A stretch of DNA of 64,000 nt. Source: a bacterium (lineage in GTDB: Bacteria > UBP6 > UBA1177). The translations under genes and the position numbers were made by a program. How positions within the stretch are numbered: position 1 is the stretch's first letter; every line of letters begins with the position of its first letter. Shown here one piece after another: positions 43,462 to 51,686 of the stretch. The notes below the pieces were generated by a model. The model was given only the letters and a program-made list of their open reading frames with translations. It searched no databases and was not told the DNA's origin. The stretch is from positions 161,331 to 225,330 of the forward strand of contig JAFYIZ010000047.1 of the NCBI GenBank assembly GCA_017538365.1, written 5' to 3'.

Positions 43462-45498
43462 TTATTTCGGCTGGTTTTTATTCCGCATCGACTCGAAGAA
43501 TTCGTCGATCCACTTGTTGCATTTCACGAAATCGCCGTTTTGAAGTGCTTCTTTGATCTCTGCCGGAGCATTTTTTTCGATTACGGCGCGCTGTTTGTCT
43601 GAAAGTTTGTTGTAATCCTTTTTTATCGGAGTCGTGTTCGTGTTGAAAACATAGTTGTTGCGCCTGATTTTCTCGAAAACCTTTTTGAGAAAAACTTCTG
43701 TTTCGGCTATGATCTCAGTTTCGCTTTTCAGAGCTTTTTTCTTAATAAATCCCGATAGTTCCTGCTCAAGATTCGCCGAAAAATCGGGGATCGTGAGCTC
43801 TTCAGGAAGGATGTCGTAAAGTTTTATGCCGAGGTCAGTCGGAATGTAGTTTCCTTCATTGGTTTTTATGATGTAGCCGCGTTTCATGAGTAGCGGAGGG
43901 AATGATGCCCGTGTCGCCGCCGTGCCGATTCCGTCAGCTTCCTTCAGTGCCTTTTTAAGCTGAGGATCTTTGATCTGGAGATGCGCTTTTTCCATGAGGG
44001 TGAGAAGCGAGGCATCCTTGAAAAGTTTCGGCGGTTTTGTCATATCTTCTTTCATTTCAATATGACCGTCGAGCGAATCATTTTTCTTGTAACTGACTGA
44101 AATTATTTTATCTTCTTCCTCAGGCTCGGATTTATTCTCGTTACCTGGTTCTGCGTCGTCAGCTGCTTTCTTTTTATCCGATTTGATAAATTCGAGATAA
44201 CCTAAATCGGTGTAATTCTTGAATTTTGCAAGGAAAAGGTAGTCGTCGATCTTTCCGTGGAATTCGGTAGTGTCGCCTTTTGCCGGATTTAGAAGAGTCG
44301 CGCAGAAGCGCTTTACGATGAGGTCGAAAATCAGTTTTTCGCCGCCTGCAAGCGCTGGAACAGTGTTTTTGTCGTAGGAAAGAACGGGGATTATCGCGTA
44401 GTGACCTTCGAGTTTTCCGATGTATTTTGAATTGAGTTCGAGCGTCGGATTCTGCGCTTTTACCGCCATAACGAGCGGTTTGTAGTTGTCGAAGCGGTAA
44501 ATCAGGTTCATCGCGTGACGCAGCTCTTTTGCTTCCTGTTCGCTTAGAACGGAGCAGTCGGTTCTGGGATAGCTGATTAAATCATATTTTTCGTAAAGAT
44601 TCTGGGCATATTTCAAAGTGTCGTCAGGTGAAATTCCGTAACGGGTTGCGGCATCTTTCTGAAGTGCTTTGAGGTCATACAGGCTCGGCGCATATTCAAC
44701 GAACTTTTTCTTCTTAACACTTGTAATTACTAAGTTTTTGCCTTCGAGTGATGCGGCTATTTTATCAGCTTCAGCCAGATCCGTCGTTTTGAAAATTCGG
44801 TCGTCTTCATCGACCATCTGGAACGCAACACCTTCTTTAGACAAAAACGTGAAAGTTCTGAAAGGCTCCGGTTTAAAATCACGGTTTTCAAAAAATCTCT
44901 TAATAATTTCAGCAAGTAACCATGTTTGTACGCGACCGATGCTAACTGGTTTTCCGGGAGTTCCGTATTTCACGCTGTAAAGGATCGTGAGCTGGATTCC
45001 GATGAGCCAGTCGACGATTTCGCGCGTTTTTGCCGCTTTGTAGTAGCCTTCGTATTCGGTGTAGCTTTTTCTTGCCTCGAACGCTTTCTTGATTTCGGGT
45101 GCAGTTTCGCTGTGAAGCCAGATTCTCGTGATTTTGTCAGTCGAAACAGAACCGTTTTCCGTAGCAATTTCAAGTATATTGCGGTGAATGAGTTCTCCTT
45201 CGCGGTCAGGGTCGGCACCCAGAATGATTTCAGTCGCGTTTTTTAAGGCACGCTCGATTTCTCCGAAAACCTGTTTGTTTGTTACCATGTGCTTGAAATC
45301 TTTGGGAATAAACGGCAGAAACTGCAAGACGTCTTTCCAGAAAGGTTTTTTCCCGCTTTGAAAATGATCCTGAAGATAAAATTCAAGATCCTGAAGCGAT
45401 TCTATGTGACCGACGCTGGAAACGACCTTGACTTCACTTCCGAGTGCCGCCTCCATTTTGCGTTTCATGGAGGGTTTTTCGACGATCATTACTCTCAT
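43462..45498 (-). CDS. topB: DNA topoisomerase III-type type IA topoisomerase (678 aa)
   Basis: Type IA enzyme with an N-terminal Toprim domain (MIVEKPS, DPDREGE at 96-102) and the central VSIGRVQTWLL. The active-site Tyr lies in DLISYPRTD near 312 with the following KYAQNLYEKY context. There are no C-terminal zinc fingers, so it resembles TopB more than TopA. An acidic insert (about 450-470, EPEEEDK) precedes the C-terminal part. Decatenation and resolution of recombination intermediates are the expected roles. It follows meaB after 3 bases, so it is the last gene of a five-gene minus-strand unit; its end abuts recN. Confidence 0.9.
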   Translation of the reverse strand: MRVMIVEKPSMKRKMEAALGSEVKVVSSVGHIESLQDLEFYLQDHFQSGKKPFWKDVLQFLPFIPKDFKHMVTNKQVFGEIERALKNATEIILGADPDREGELIHRNILEIATENGSVSTDKITRIWLHSETAPEIKKAFEARKSYTEYEGYYKAAKTREIVDWLIGIQLTILYSVKYGTPGKPVSIGRVQTWLLAEIIKRFFENRDFKPEPFRTFTFLSKEGVAFQMVDEDDRIFKTTDLAEADKIAASLEGKNLVITSVKKKKFVEYAPSLYDLKALQKDAATRYGISPDDTLKYAQNLYEKYDLISYPRTDCSVLSEQEAKELRHAMNLIYRFDNYKPLVMAVKAQNPTLELNSKYIGKLEGHYAIIPVLSYDKNTVPALAGGEKLIFDLIVKRFCATLLNPAKGDTTEFHGKIDDYLFLAKFKNYTDLGYLEFIKSDKKKAADDAEPGNENKSEPEEEDKIISVSYKKNDSLDGHIEMKEDMTKPPKLFKDASLLTLMEKAHLQIKDPQLKKALKEADGIGTAATRASFPPLLMKRGYIIKTNEGNYIPTDLGIKLYDILPEELTIPDFSANLEQELSGFIKKKALKSETEIIAETEVFLKKVFEKIRRNNYVFNTNTTPIKKDYNKLSDKQRAVIEKNAPAEIKEALQNGDFVKCNKWIDEFFESMRNKNQPK

Positions 45499-45501
45499 TT
45501 G

Positions 45502-46437
45502 TTATTTTTTCCAAATGATTTCAAGGTTTTTATCAAGTTCATGCATAGCGGAGTAGGGGTTTGTCCTTCCGTCTATGATCCCCTGCGTCCAGTCTTCGAT
45601 TATTCCTTTTGAATTGAGCATATTCATAATTTCATAACCGATCCTGTCCATTGCTTTATGCTTGAATTGATTGATGATTTTGTCTTTTTTGACATTCAGA
45701 CCGTTGTCTTTGAGCCATGAATTTCTGTCTGAAATCGAATCCATAAGCCTGCCGATTCCCTGATTTTCGGTGGCAATAGTTTCGACTACCGGCGGAACCC
45801 ACAGAAAGCGGTGTTTGTTGAGGTTGATTATCATATTTATTTCGGCGAGAAGTTTCTCTTTGCCGTCTTTGTCGGCCTTGTTTACGACGAAAATATCAGC
45901 GATTTCCATAATTCCTGCCTTCAAAGCCTGAATGTCGTCTCCGAGTCCGGGAACAAGGACGAGAAGAACCGTGTCCGCGATGCTCATGACGTCAATTTCA
46001 CTCTGTCCGACTCCTACCGTTTCAACGATAAGAACGTCAAATCCGACGCTTTTCATCAAATTAAGGACGTCAATTGTCGCCGGAGCAAGACCGCCAAGAC
46101 TTCCGCGGCTTCCCATCGAGCGGATGAAAACGCCGGGATCGGATGCGTGATCCGACATTCTTATTCTGTCTCCAAGTATCGCGCCGCCCGAAAAAGGTGA
46201 GCTCGGATCAACTGCAACAACACCAACTGTTTTACCTAAGTTCCTGTATTCTTTGATGATTCTATCAGTAAGAGAACTTTTTCCGGCTCCGGGAGGGCCG
46301 GTAATTCCGATTGTTACAGTTTCGGAGTTTTCTTTGTAGAGCGACATCAGATCGTCTTCGTAACCGCTGCGGTTGTTTTCGATCTTTGAAATGAGTTTTG
46401 CCAAAGATCTGAAATCCATAATGAGATCACTGCTCAT
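45502..46437 (-). CDS. meaB: MeaB/ArgK family G3E GTPase chaperone (311 aa)
   Basis: GTPase that protects and reloads the B12-dependent methylmalonyl-CoA mutase. Motifs: GITGPPGAGKSSL (Walker A), AVDPSSPFSGGAILGDRIRM, FIRSMGSRG (switch), VETVGVGQSE and VVNKADKDGKE. Length is standard for MeaB. No mutase subunit (mutA/mutB) or epimerase gene is in the window, so its partner must be elsewhere, or it serves another acyl-CoA mutase. It overlaps the DUF721 gene by 11 bases. Confidence 0.93.
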   Translation of the reverse strand: MSSDLIMDFRSLAKLISKIENNRSGYEDDLMSLYKENSETVTIGITGPPGAGKSSLTDRIIKEYRNLGKTVGVVAVDPSSPFSGGAILGDRIRMSDHASDPGVFIRSMGSRGSLGGLAPATIDVLNLMKSVGFDVLIVETVGVGQSEIDVMSIADTVLLVLVPGLGDDIQALKAGIMEIADIFVVNKADKDGKEKLLAEINMIINLNKHRFLWVPPVVETIATENQGIGRLMDSISDRNSWLKDNGLNVKKDKIINQFKHKAMDRIGYEIMNMLNSKGIIEDWTQGIIDGRTNPYSAMHELDKNLEIIWKK

Positions 46438-46891
46438 TTTTTCCTCTTATATTTAAAAGTTCTATTTTTGCGGCACATTCAGCGATATTGTCATTAAGGT
46501 TGAATTTTTCGATAAGTTCCTGTTTTTTTTGATAAATTTCTTCTTCTGAAATTTCAGGAACGTGTGGAGCGGCATTCTTTTTTTCGGCTTTAGCCTTCTT
46601 GAAAAACTCAGGTTTCATCTCGAATTTCACTTTCGAAACGCTTTCTGTTTCGAAGCAGAGATTGGCTTTGTTTATGATAACCGATACAAATTTTGAAGCG
46701 ATTGTAAGAACCATATTGTTGGGAACTGCAATAGTCAGCGTTTTCTGTTTCAGCTCTACAGGCATCATATTCTTTGAATTGCCTTTTCCGACGATATTCG
46801 GCCAATTCATTAGTATTATCAAGATGTTGTTGTGAGAATCAGAGACTAGGGTTTTGAGCGATTTTACCTGGGAAAACCTTTGTTTCATCAC
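46427..46891 (-). CDS. DUF721/DciA-like protein (154 aa)
   Basis: The central part (about 25-95) has the DUF721 order W-xx-IVG, then a MMPVELK segment, L-T-I-A-V-x-N, and a hydrophobic helix VLTIASKFVSVIINK, ending in VSKVKFEM. This is the pattern of the DciA family, where the KH-like domain helps load the replicative helicase. Its C-terminal extension (about 100-154) is charged and helical. The family assignment is by pattern memory. dnaA, dnaN or gyrB, often neighbours of dciA, are not here. Between folD (3 bases away) and meaB (11-base overlap). Confidence 0.65.
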   Translation of the reverse strand: MMKQRFSQVKSLKTLVSDSHNNILIILMNWPNIVGKGNSKNMMPVELKQKTLTIAVPNNMVLTIASKFVSVIINKANLCFETESVSKVKFEMKPEFFKKAKAEKKNAAPHVPEISEEEIYQKKQELIEKFNLNDNIAECAAKIELLNIRGKNEQ

Positions 46892-46894
46892 TGT

Positions 46895-47731
46895 TTACGC
46901 CTGTTTTTTCTGAAGTTTCCTGCACTGGACAAGGTTGTTAAGCATCATCGCGTTCGTGACAGTGCCGACTCCGCCGGGAACAGGAGAGTAGTTTATGCGG
47001 TTTTCTTCGTTTTCGAGGTCGATTATCATATCGCCGACAACTTTGCCTTCTTCGGTGACGTGGATTCCGACATCCACAACACTCGCGCCGTCTTTTATTT
47101 CGCTCGATTTTACTATTCCGCGGGTTCCGGCACAGACTGCAATAATATCTGCATTATGTATCAAATCTTTAAGGTTTGAAGTTCCTCTGTGAGCGACTGT
47201 CGGGGTTGCGTTTCTGTTCAAAAAGAGCTTGAAAAGGGGAAGTCCGACGATGTAACTGCGTCCTATAACAAGTACATTTTTGCCGGCAAAATCGATTCGA
47301 TAGTGCTCAAGCAGTTTTATAGAAGCAGCAGAGGTACAGGGAATCAGGTCTTCATTCTTGGATGTAAAGATCTTTCCCTGATTGAAATAAGTTATCGCAT
47401 CAACGTCTTTGAGCGGGTTTATTCCGGTCAGAAGTTCTTTCTCCGGAATTTTTATCGGAAGAGGAAGTTCAACCATGATTCCCGTTATCGAATCGTCTTT
47501 GTTGAGCTGATCAAGTCTGCTGAAAAAAGTGTCGTGAGTCATTTTTTCATCAACCGGAACGACCTCGATTTTAGCGTTTATTTTTTTCAGCCACTTTTCC
47601 TTGGTTTTGAGATAACTTTCGGCGGCACCGTCGTTGAGCGGGTGAAAAACCGCGAGAGTGAGACCTTCCAGGTTTTCTTCGAGAAGTCCTGAAACTATTT
47701 TGTCAGCTGCTTCTTTTCCTTTAAATAACAT
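46895..47731 (-). CDS. folD: Bifunctional methylene-THF dehydrogenase / methenyl-THF cyclohydrolase FolD (278 aa)
   Basis: Interconverts methylene-, methenyl- and 10-formyl-tetrahydrofolate for one-carbon metabolism. The catalytic Lys region is YLKTKEKWLKK (about 39-49); VDAITYFNQGKIF, VIGRSYIVGLPL (nucleotide loop), AHRGT and PVPGGVGTVTNAM follow. Length is normal. It follows the secreted protein gene after 13 bases and precedes the DUF721 gene by 3. No residue expected for activity is clearly missing. Confidence 0.95.
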   Translation of the reverse strand: MLFKGKEAADKIVSGLLEENLEGLTLAVFHPLNDGAAESYLKTKEKWLKKINAKIEVVPVDEKMTHDTFFSRLDQLNKDDSITGIMVELPLPIKIPEKELLTGINPLKDVDAITYFNQGKIFTSKNEDLIPCTSAASIKLLEHYRIDFAGKNVLVIGRSYIVGLPLFKLFLNRNATPTVAHRGTSNLKDLIHNADIIAVCAGTRGIVKSSEIKDGASVVDVGIHVTEEGKVVGDMIIDLENEENRINYSPVPGGVGTVTNAMMLNNLVQCRKLQKKQA

Positions 47732-47744
47732 TTCAACTCCTTGA

Positions 47745-48341
47745 TTATTTTGACATTTTCATTATTTCCAATTCTTTCGATATGGCATCCATCGCTGGTT
47801 TTTCCTCAGCTAAAACTCCGTCAATGGTTGTCTTCAGATTGTTGTTCGCTTTTTCAAGCTCTTTTGCGATTTCTTTTACATCCTTTTTTTCAAATGCTTT
47901 GTTTCTGAGCTCGTTCCAATCGTTGTAAGCCTGCTGCATTCCGAGCGAAAGTCTGTGAATATCCTGAACTTTTTTCCTGTCTTTGGCAAAAGTTGTCTCT
48001 TTCCACTCTTCATCCATATCGGCATAGTGCGGTTTTGACCATTTTTGTTTAAGCATTTCAATGAGTTTAGTGTTTATGTCGTAATATCTTTTGCATTTGC
48101 TCTGTATAGTTTTTACTAAAGTTGCGGCCTGAGAAAATACTTTGTTTTTGTGTTTCGAAGCAAGAACTTCCATGTCTCTGACTGTGTTTTTATATGTGTT
48201 GTCGTTCGGTCTGAACTCCTGATAAAGCGTGTATCCGTCGTTGTGGAGAATGGCGACCTGGACCGGTTCACTAGCCGAAAGGGTGAACGCAGAGAGAGAA
48301 AAAAACAGGGTAAAAACTGATAAAACAAGGAATCTCTTCAT
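47745..48341 (-). CDS. Exported helical protein of unknown function (198 aa)
   Basis: I start at the ATG at 48341, which has GGAGG upstream and begins a clean signal peptide (MKRFLVLSVFTLFFSLSAF, then LSAS). The mature part is predicted to be almost wholly helical, rich in Lys and Glu, with several long amphipathic helices. It carries one Cys pair-like pattern (SKCKRYY) but no lipobox. Family not recognised; helical periplasmic proteins of this kind often act as chaperones or scaffolds, which here is only a guess. It is the first gene of the unit with folD, the DUF721 gene, meaB and topB. Confidence 0.75.
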   Translation of the reverse strand: MKRFLVLSVFTLFFSLSAFTLSASEPVQVAILHNDGYTLYQEFRPNDNTYKNTVRDMEVLASKHKNKVFSQAATLVKTIQSKCKRYYDINTKLIEMLKQKWSKPHYADMDEEWKETTFAKDRKKVQDIHRLSLGMQQAYNDWNELRNKAFEKKDVKEIAKELEKANNNLKTTIDGVLAEEKPAMDAISKELEIMKMSK

Positions 48342-48369
48342 TTTGACCTCCAAAAAAACGACGCGCGGG

Positions 48370-48397
48370 ATTATAGCGGTTATTTCTGGCAAAGCAA
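48370..48397 (-). promoter_or_regulatory. Promoter of the folD-meaB-topB unit
   Basis: Minus-strand TTGCTT (complement of 48392-48397), 16-base spacer, TATAAT (complement of 48370-48375), then CCCGCGCG, T-run and GGAGG. Divergent from the promoter at 48422-48449. Confidence 0.6.
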
Positions 48398-48421
48398 AGA
48401 ATTATTTTTTTTCTATTCTTC

Positions 48422-48449
48422 TTGAATTTAGCGTGAAAATCGTTAAAAT
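48422..48449 (+). promoter_or_regulatory. Promoter of the LysM/M23 lipoprotein gene
   Basis: TTGAAT (48422-48427), 16-base spacer, TAAAAT (48444-48449), then TCCGCG, a seven-T run and GGAGA. Very close to the window consensus. Confidence 0.6.
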
Positions 48450-48473
48450 TCCGCGTTTTTTTGTTGGAGAAAG

Positions 48474-49214
48474 ATGAAAAAGCTTCTTGTTGTTCTATTT
48501 TCGCTGTTCGCGTTTCTGTCGTGTGCCGCTCCGTTCGGGGTTTATCACAAGGTTAAAAAGAATGAAACTCTCTACAGCATTGCGCAACTTTACGGAACGA
48601 GTGTTGACAATCTGGAGAAAAACAATAATATCCCCGACGCAAAAAAGATCATGCCCGGTGATTATATCTTTGTTCCGGGTGTGGCTGCTCCGCTCGACAC
48701 AAACGGAAAGGCGGCAGTTGCTCCTTCAAATGCGAAAAAAGAAGTTCATAAGGATGTAAAAAACGATAAACCGGCCGGCAAACCTGCTCCGAAGGCGAAA
48801 AACAACGCTCCATCCAAGGCAAAACCGGGAAAACCGAGCCAGTATATCTGGCCGGCAAAAGGGGTGGTCACTTCAAAATTCGGTACCCGCTGGGGAAAAA
48901 AGCACAGCGGAATCGACATCGGATGCCCCGAAGGAACTCCGATTTACGCCGCGGCTGACGGAAAGGTCGTTTTTTCCGGTGAAAAAAGCGGATACGGTCT
49001 CACAGTCATAATTTTACATCCCGACAACAGTTTTACGATTTATGCGCACAATTCGAAAAATCTCGTAAGTGAACAGAAGCCGGTCAAGAAGGGCGAGAAG
49101 ATCGCCCTGGTCGGACAGACGGGGAAGGCAACCGGGCCTCACCTTCATTTCGAGATAAGAAAAGGATCGGAACCGGTTGATCCTTTGGAGAATTTGCCCC
49201 AGACGGTCCCATAG
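48474..49214 (+). CDS. LysM and M23 peptidase (NlpD/EnvC-like) lipoprotein (246 aa)
   Basis: Signal peptide with lipobox LSCA (Cys17). LysM domain about 24-70 (YHKVKKNETLYSIAQLYG, ending IMPGDYIFVPG). A Lys/Ala/Pro linker follows (about 75-120), then an M23 domain (about 125-240) with HSGIDIG and PHLHFEIR. The His and Asp of HSGID and HLH would coordinate zinc, so it may be an active endopeptidase rather than an NlpD-type activator, where these are lost. GGAGA precedes the ATG. The TAG stop at 49212-49214 lies within the following tRNA gene. Confidence 0.9.
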   Translation: MKKLLVVLFSLFAFLSCAAPFGVYHKVKKNETLYSIAQLYGTSVDNLEKNNNIPDAKKIMPGDYIFVPGVAAPLDTNGKAAVAPSNAKKEVHKDVKNDKPAGKPAPKAKNNAPSKAKPGKPSQYIWPAKGVVTSKFGTRWGKKHSGIDIGCPEGTPIYAAADGKVVFSGEKSGYGLTVIILHPDNSFTIYAHNSKNLVSEQKPVKKGEKIALVGQTGKATGPHLHFEIRKGSEPVDPLENLPQTVP

Positions 49215-49281
49215 CTCAGACGGATAGAGCGGTCGCCTCCTAAGTGACAGGTCACAGGTTCGACTCCTGTTGGGATCGCCA
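49205..49281 (+). tRNA. tRNA-Arg (anticodon CCU)
   Basis: 77-base cloverleaf read by hand. The acceptor arm pairs GGTCCCA (49205-49211) with TGGGATC, followed by G73 and an encoded CCA (49279-49281). The D arm is GCTC/GAGC. The anticodon arm is GTCGC/GTGAC with loop CTCCTAA, giving anticodon CCT (reads AGG). The T arm is ACAGG/CCTGT with TTCGACT. Its first 10 bases are also the end of the LysM/M23 gene. A run of seven T follows (49283-49289). Confidence 0.93.
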
Positions 49282-49313
49282 CTTTTTTTGTTTGGTTTTT
49301 TCGCAGGTGATTG

Positions 49314-49808
49314 GTGAAAACTCTCTCTTTCAAATTTGTTTTTGAGCTGCTTCTTGCGTTCGCGCTGTTTTCATTCATTCTTTATTTCCTGGAAATTTCA
49401 CAGTTCCTTTTTCCGCACTTTCCGATAGTTGCAACAATTTTGTACACGGAAAAAAATACAAGAAAAAGAATAACTTACATGATTCTGGCAACTTTGGTCT
49501 ATTCTCAGGCTGCGACTCCGCTGCCGTTTCTGTTTATTCTGACAGCAGCTCTTCAGATCTATATTCTGACAGTCGCTTTTTTTGCTTCGACGGCGTTCGA
49601 TTATTCCCTCACTGCGCTTCTTAACGCGATACTTTGTTCCTTAATGATAAATTTTGACAAACTTCTTTATACTTACGTTTTTACCGGCGAACTTTCCGCT
49701 TTTTCATTCATATTTCCGTCAGCCTTTTCGGCATTCCTGCTGATTTTTCTTTTCGTTGTTTTCAAGCCGAAAGTCGACACTCTTTTTTATAAGGAGACTT
49801 GGCTGTGA
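49314..49808 (+). CDS. mreD: MreD-like rod-shape membrane protein (164 aa)
   Basis: Small hydrophobic protein with about five membrane segments immediately before a PBP2 gene. In most bacteria that place is held by mreD. Sequence conservation of MreD is low, so the call rests mostly on length, topology and neighbour. The segment FFASTAFDYSLTALLNAI and the aromatic-rich loops resemble the family. The start is uncertain: GTG at 49314 has AGGTGA close upstream, and an in-frame TTG at 49311 is nearer to it. mreB and mreC are not in the window. The end overlaps mrdA by 4 bases. Confidence 0.6.
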   Translation: MKTLSFKFVFELLLAFALFSFILYFLEISQFLFPHFPIVATILYTEKNTRKRITYMILATLVYSQAATPLPFLFILTAALQIYILTVAFFASTAFDYSLTALLNAILCSLMINFDKLLYTYVFTGELSAFSFIFPSAFSAFLLIFLFVVFKPKVDTLFYKETWL

Positions 49809-51685
49809 GGATTCTCAATCAGGCGGATGAAGTCAAAAATATATGCCGTAAGACGCGCCCTTTGATTTATGTGATATTTTTCTCGTTTTTAGCTCTGCTT
49901 GTCCGTGTTTTCGTTCTTCAGGTAATTCACGGAGATGAATTTTACGGCAGGTCGCGCGACAACTTCATTCTGAGCGAGAAAATTTTTCCGGCGCGGGGAG
50001 AGATCCTTTTTTCTGACGGAGTGGTTATGGCTTCGACAGAGCCTTCCTTCAAAATATCGGTCGTTCCCATATTTTTTGCCAAAAGCGACCAGATGGAAGA
50101 GCAGGTCGACAGACTGAGTTCGCTGATAGAGCTTTCAAAAAATGAAAAAAAGCGTCTTCTTTCAAAACTGGAAGGGTGCTACGGCAGATGCAAGTATCTT
50201 CCGATGCTTGTCAAAGACGAAATTCCTAAAAAGAAAATTCTCAGTTATTCCGGATACTTGACCAATTTTACAGGAACGATCATTTCTTCTTCATACAGGC
50301 GGGTCTATCCTTACGGCGAAACGACGGCGCACATCACTGGATATGTCTCGAAGATAAATCAGTCGGAGCTTGAAACATATACGACTTACGATCCCGAAGA
50401 TTCAACCGGCAAAACAGGACTCGAAAAGTGGTATGAAAACGAACTCCACGGTGAATACGGCGAAACTTTCCACGTCATCGACTATCTGGGGCGGAAAATC
50501 GAACTTCCCGAAAACATCGACGGTGCCATCCCGGAGACGAAACACGCGTCAAAAGGAGATTCTCTGAGGACGACGGTGCTTTCATATCTTCAGGAGACAG
50601 CGGCTTCCGCTTTGGGCGAGCTCAGCGGCGCTGTAGTCGTTATGGAGGTAAAGACCGGACGCATTCTGGCGCTTTACTCCGGTCCGTCTTACGATACCAA
50701 CCTTTTTTCAAGGAAGCGTATTCCTGAAAAAATCTGGCGCGAATACAGCCAGAGCATACTTCACCCGCTGCTTAACAAAGTAATCAGACAGACTTATTTC
50801 CCCGGTTCGACTTTCAAAATAATTCCTGCCGTGACGGGACTTCACTACAAAATGATCACGCCGAAATCGACCTATCTGTGCAGCGGCTGCCTTTCGTTCG
50901 GACGCGACACAAAGTGCTGCTGGAGCAGAGGCGGGCACGGATTCATGAACCTTTACCATTCGCTGAAAGAGAGCTGCGATATTTATTACTACTACCTTTC
51001 GCAGGAACTCGGTATCGACAAAATGACCCGTTTTGCCTCCCTTTTCGGAGTCGGAACGGCAACGGGAATTGATCTGCCGGGCGAAGAAAACGGAATTCTG
51101 CCGACTAGAAGCTGGTTTGCGATGAACTATCCCGGAATGAGAATCAACAACGGAATGCTGATGAATATGTCGATCGGGCAGGGCGATATCAGGATGACTC
51201 CGCTTCAAATTGCAGTCGCCTATGCCGCTTTTGCAAACGGAGGAATTATCGTAAAGCCTAAAATCGTTGACGAAATCATTCACGAAGACGGCTCGGCCAC
51301 TGAAATTGAAAATGAAATCGTCCGCGTTCTCGACATAAAACAGCAGCACTTCAACGATGTGAACAAAGCTCTGTGGTCTGTCACAAACGAGCCGGGCGGA
51401 ACCGCTTTCCACCACGCCGACCACACGATTCCCGATGCAGCCGGAAAGACTGGAACGAGCCAGGTTGTCTCCAATGCTGAACGAAGAAGTGTCGACCAGA
51501 CCGAGGATGAAAAAAAGTTCCTCATGCAGGATGATGCCCTTTTTGCGGCGTTTTTCCCGTACAAAAATCCCGAAGTCGTCGCCGTCGCCGTTGTCGAAAG
51601 CGGCGCTCACGGAGGCAGTACGGCGGCTCCGATCGTCTATAAAATGCTCAAATCATACTATCTGAAAGCTAAAGTTTCGGAGTGA
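49805..51685 (+). CDS. mrdA: Penicillin-binding protein 2, elongation transpeptidase (626 aa)
   Basis: Class B PBP of cell elongation with one N-terminal membrane segment (about 20-42), a dimerisation domain and a C-terminal transpeptidase. Motifs: PGSTFKI (SxxK, catalytic Ser), KESCDIYYY (SxN-type position occupied by SCD), AGKTGTSQV (KTG). RVYPYGETTAHI and GKTGLEKWYENEL are usual in PBP2. Between SxxK and SxN there is a CSGC and CCW cluster plus His, matching the region of the zinc site reported for PBP2. GTG at 49805 has AAGGAG 8 bases upstream and overlaps the mreD-like stop (GTGA). Confidence 0.92.
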   Translation: MRILNQADEVKNICRKTRPLIYVIFFSFLALLVRVFVLQVIHGDEFYGRSRDNFILSEKIFPARGEILFSDGVVMASTEPSFKISVVPIFFAKSDQMEEQVDRLSSLIELSKNEKKRLLSKLEGCYGRCKYLPMLVKDEIPKKKILSYSGYLTNFTGTIISSSYRRVYPYGETTAHITGYVSKINQSELETYTTYDPEDSTGKTGLEKWYENELHGEYGETFHVIDYLGRKIELPENIDGAIPETKHASKGDSLRTTVLSYLQETAASALGELSGAVVVMEVKTGRILALYSGPSYDTNLFSRKRIPEKIWREYSQSILHPLLNKVIRQTYFPGSTFKIIPAVTGLHYKMITPKSTYLCSGCLSFGRDTKCCWSRGGHGFMNLYHSLKESCDIYYYYLSQELGIDKMTRFASLFGVGTATGIDLPGEENGILPTRSWFAMNYPGMRINNGMLMNMSIGQGDIRMTPLQIAVAYAAFANGGIIVKPKIVDEIIHEDGSATEIENEIVRVLDIKQQHFNDVNKALWSVTNEPGGTAFHHADHTIPDAAGKTGTSQVVSNAERRSVDQTEDEKKFLMQDDALFAAFFPYKNPEVVAVAVVESGAHGGSTAAPIVYKMLKSYYLKAKVSE

Positions 51686-51686
51686 T

